Shown: positions 6,345 to 7,640 of the stretch, piece by piece
How positions within the stretch are numbered: position 1 is the first letter of the stretch
Layout of the letters: each line of letters opens with the position of its first letter
Source of the DNA: Clostridia bacterium
Lineage (GTDB): Bacteria; Bacillota_A; Clostridia; Christensenellales; UBA1242
Length of the DNA: 7,640 nucleotides
Direction: 5' to 3'
Assembly: GCA_017508345.1 (NCBI GenBank)
Contig: JAFVZD010000129.1
Coordinates: 1-7,640, forward strand
The notes under the pieces: model-generated
The model's input: only the letters and a program-made list of their open reading frames with translations
What the model was told of the DNA's origin: nothing
Database searches by the model: none
Translations under genes and position numbers: made by a program

Positions 6345-6347
6345 CAA
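6319..6347 (-). promoter_or_regulatory. Main tilS promoter, extended -10 type
   Basis: TTGAAA (6347-6342), 17 bp, TATAAT (6324-6319) preceded by TGG, giving an extended -10. The expected start is near 6312, with a leader of about 83 bases before the ATG at 6229. The run TTTGGTATA is shared with the promoter at 4749-4777. Confidence 0.8.
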
Positions 6348-6366
6348 CAATATTAAGACATATTTT

Positions 6367-7640
6367 TTATGCTCTGTACAATTTTGCTACCATTACTGTC
6401 ATATCATCCTGTGGTGCATAATTATTTAGCTTCAATGCTTCATTGAGTATTGCATCCGCCAATGTCTGCGGATTAGTGGTATTACAGTTTTCTATATAAT
6501 TACGCAACAACACCTCATCTTTGTACGCATCCAGTATTCCATCTGTCAGCAGAATTATCATATCATTATTGCCCAACACCCTAGCACTCACGCTAGGCCT
6601 AATATCCTCTAGTATCCCCAGAGGCAATGCCCCCGCCTCTATATACTTGACACTATCCCTATTCTTTACAAAACTACATGGCGACCCCACCTTGTACATA
6701 TCACAATTACCATTCCTTAGGTCAATCACTACTATATCTACCGCACTAAAATTCTCCTCGCTATTTTGCGTGAGTAATTTGTTTACACTATCTATTGCCA
6801 CATCACTATTAAATCCCGCTTTATAAAAATTCTCTATCAAATTTATGGCTAAACTACTATTCTTCTCCGCATCCTTTCCACTACCCATACCATCGCACAA
6901 TGCCAATAAATATTTGTCCATACCTATTCTGGTCACACTATGCGTATCACCCGATTCTTTGCTAGTATATTTCATAGCCCCCGCACACCCAAATACCATT
7001 TCATACACATTGGCTATCTGCAAGCTAACTATGCTATATCCAGGTTTTTGACTCTCCTCTACCTTACTAACTTGCATAGGTTGTCTGAGTACACTATTAG
7101 TTATCTCTACTATTTTGTCCCTAATTATATCCCTAGTCCTTATAGTCGCCTTTGCATAATAATACCCCTTATGCTCTTTGTACACCACACATTCAATGCA
7201 CAGCATATTGTTATAATTACACCGCTCCATTATTTCTCGTTCTTTTGTTATATCAAAGTCCACCCTACTCGCCACACTCTCCGCTAGTTCCATCATCACT
7301 TGCGATACCCCATGCAATTGGTCCGCTATGATTAACTTACTCATACTAGCATTACTCTCATTATTCTGCTTGTCCTTGTATTCTATGGCTTTTTTGTTTA
7401 CCTCATTCAATACCGCACCAATTCTGGCACATCTACAACTGAGTACACTAGGCACATCTATAATATTTACCCGCCCCCTATTTATCGCAAATTCCGCCAT
7501 CTGTTGCATACAATACTGCGTCTCTTCCTCAAATGTCCTAAGGCAGGTAGATTTGTTGGTACAACTACCACACACTCCCAACCGTATATCCCTAACTATC
7601 GCATCTTGCATCACATCCTCCGTGATACTTTTGGTGGCCA
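6367..7640 (-). CDS. spoIIE: Stage II sporulation protein E-like PP2C phosphatase, C-terminal part
   Basis: SpoIIE dephosphorylates SpoIIAA in the forespore, which frees sigma-F, and it also binds FtsZ at the polar septum. Only the last 424 codons are present; the frame stays open to the right edge (before the GTG at 7614 it reads ATKSITED), so that GTG is an internal Val. The family is about 800 residues, and the N-terminal membrane region is outside the window. Counting from Val 7614 as 1: Cys at 15, 18, 24, 35, 60 and 62 in the linker region; then the PPM/PP2C domain with CDGMGSG (240-246, metal Asp241), FSAVDIVVIDL (289-299), GSPCSFVKN (310-318), ALPLGIL (329-335), LLTDGILDA (355-363, Asp358) and QDDMTVMVAKL (402-412). 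All metal-binding acidic residues I can place are present, so the enzyme should be active. The SpoIIE call over a generic SpoIIE-domain phosphatase rests on DGMGSG, the Cys-rich linker and the tilS neighbour. Confidence 0.9.
   Translation of the reverse strand, partial: ATKSITEDVMQDAIVRDIRLGVCGSCTNKSTCLRTFEEETQYCMQQMAEFAINRGRVNIIDVPSVLSCRCARIGAVLNEVNKKAIEYKDKQNNESNASMSKLIIADQLHGVSQVMMELAESVASRVDFDITKEREIMERCNYNNMLCIECVVYKEHKGYYYAKATIRTRDIIRDKIVEITNSVLRQPMQVSKVEESQKPGYSIVSLQIANVYEMVFGCAGAMKYTSKESGDTHSVTRIGMDKYLLALCDGMGSGKDAEKNSSLAINLIENFYKAGFNSDVAIDSVNKLLTQNSEENFSAVDIVVIDLRNGNCDMYKVGSPCSFVKNRDSVKYIEAGALPLGILEDIRPSVSARVLGNNDMIILLTDGILDAYKDEVLLRNYIENCNTTNPQTLADAILNEALKLNNYAPQDDMTVMVAKLYRA

Noticed and set aside
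7609..7614. GTG or ATG near 7611 as the start of the SpoIIE gene
   Set aside because: The frame remains open upstream to the window edge, and SpoIIE proteins have a long N-terminal membrane region, so these are internal codons.
1..7640. CRISPR array, insertion sequence, tRNA or phage genes
   Set aside because: There are no regularly spaced repeats, terminal inverted repeats with a transposase, cloverleaf sequences or phage-type proteins on either strand.

Overview
The window looks like a low-GC member of the Bacillota, most likely a Clostridia-type spore former. A SpoIIE-like phosphatase sits directly upstream of tilS, a neighbourhood known from Bacillus and Clostridium chromosomes. Coding is AT-rich with many AUA and CUA codons, and start sites and promoters are of the Bacillota type. 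No mobile element, CRISPR array, tRNA or rRNA is visible, so this reads as a chromosomal housekeeping region. The species cannot be told from the sequence.

Right to left, the direction in which most genes are read (minus strand): the 3' part of spoIIE enters at the right edge (6367-7640). A 122-137 bp spacer carries an extended -10 promoter and an odd leader with repeats. tilS follows (4883-6229) and ends in a strong terminator. A second promoter (TTGACA, 17 bp, TATAGT) then drives a two-gene membrane operon: a YbhN/LPG_synthase_TM flippase-like protein (3339-4718) and an AI-2E/PerM-family transporter (1993-3339), coupled by a TAATG overlap. uvrC (1-1591) leaves at the left edge; the last part of its C-terminal region is missing.

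Between uvrC and the AI-2E gene lies about 400 bp with no minus-strand gene. It holds the only plus-strand gene I support: a 69-residue, almost uncharged, two-helix membrane protein with a TTG start and a perfect eight-base Shine-Dalgarno. It shares a bidirectional terminator with the AI-2E gene.

The functions are DNA repair (UvrC), tRNA-Ile2 modification for AUA decoding (TilS), sporulation sigma-factor control (SpoIIE) and two envelope proteins. The plus strand is poor in G and rich in C throughout, as expected if the minus-strand genes are co-oriented with replication. I found no clear new multi-gene system. The points most worth a second look are the small plus-strand gene, the apparently leaderless uvrC promoter, the repeat-bearing tilS leader and the long N-terminal extension of the flippase-like protein.
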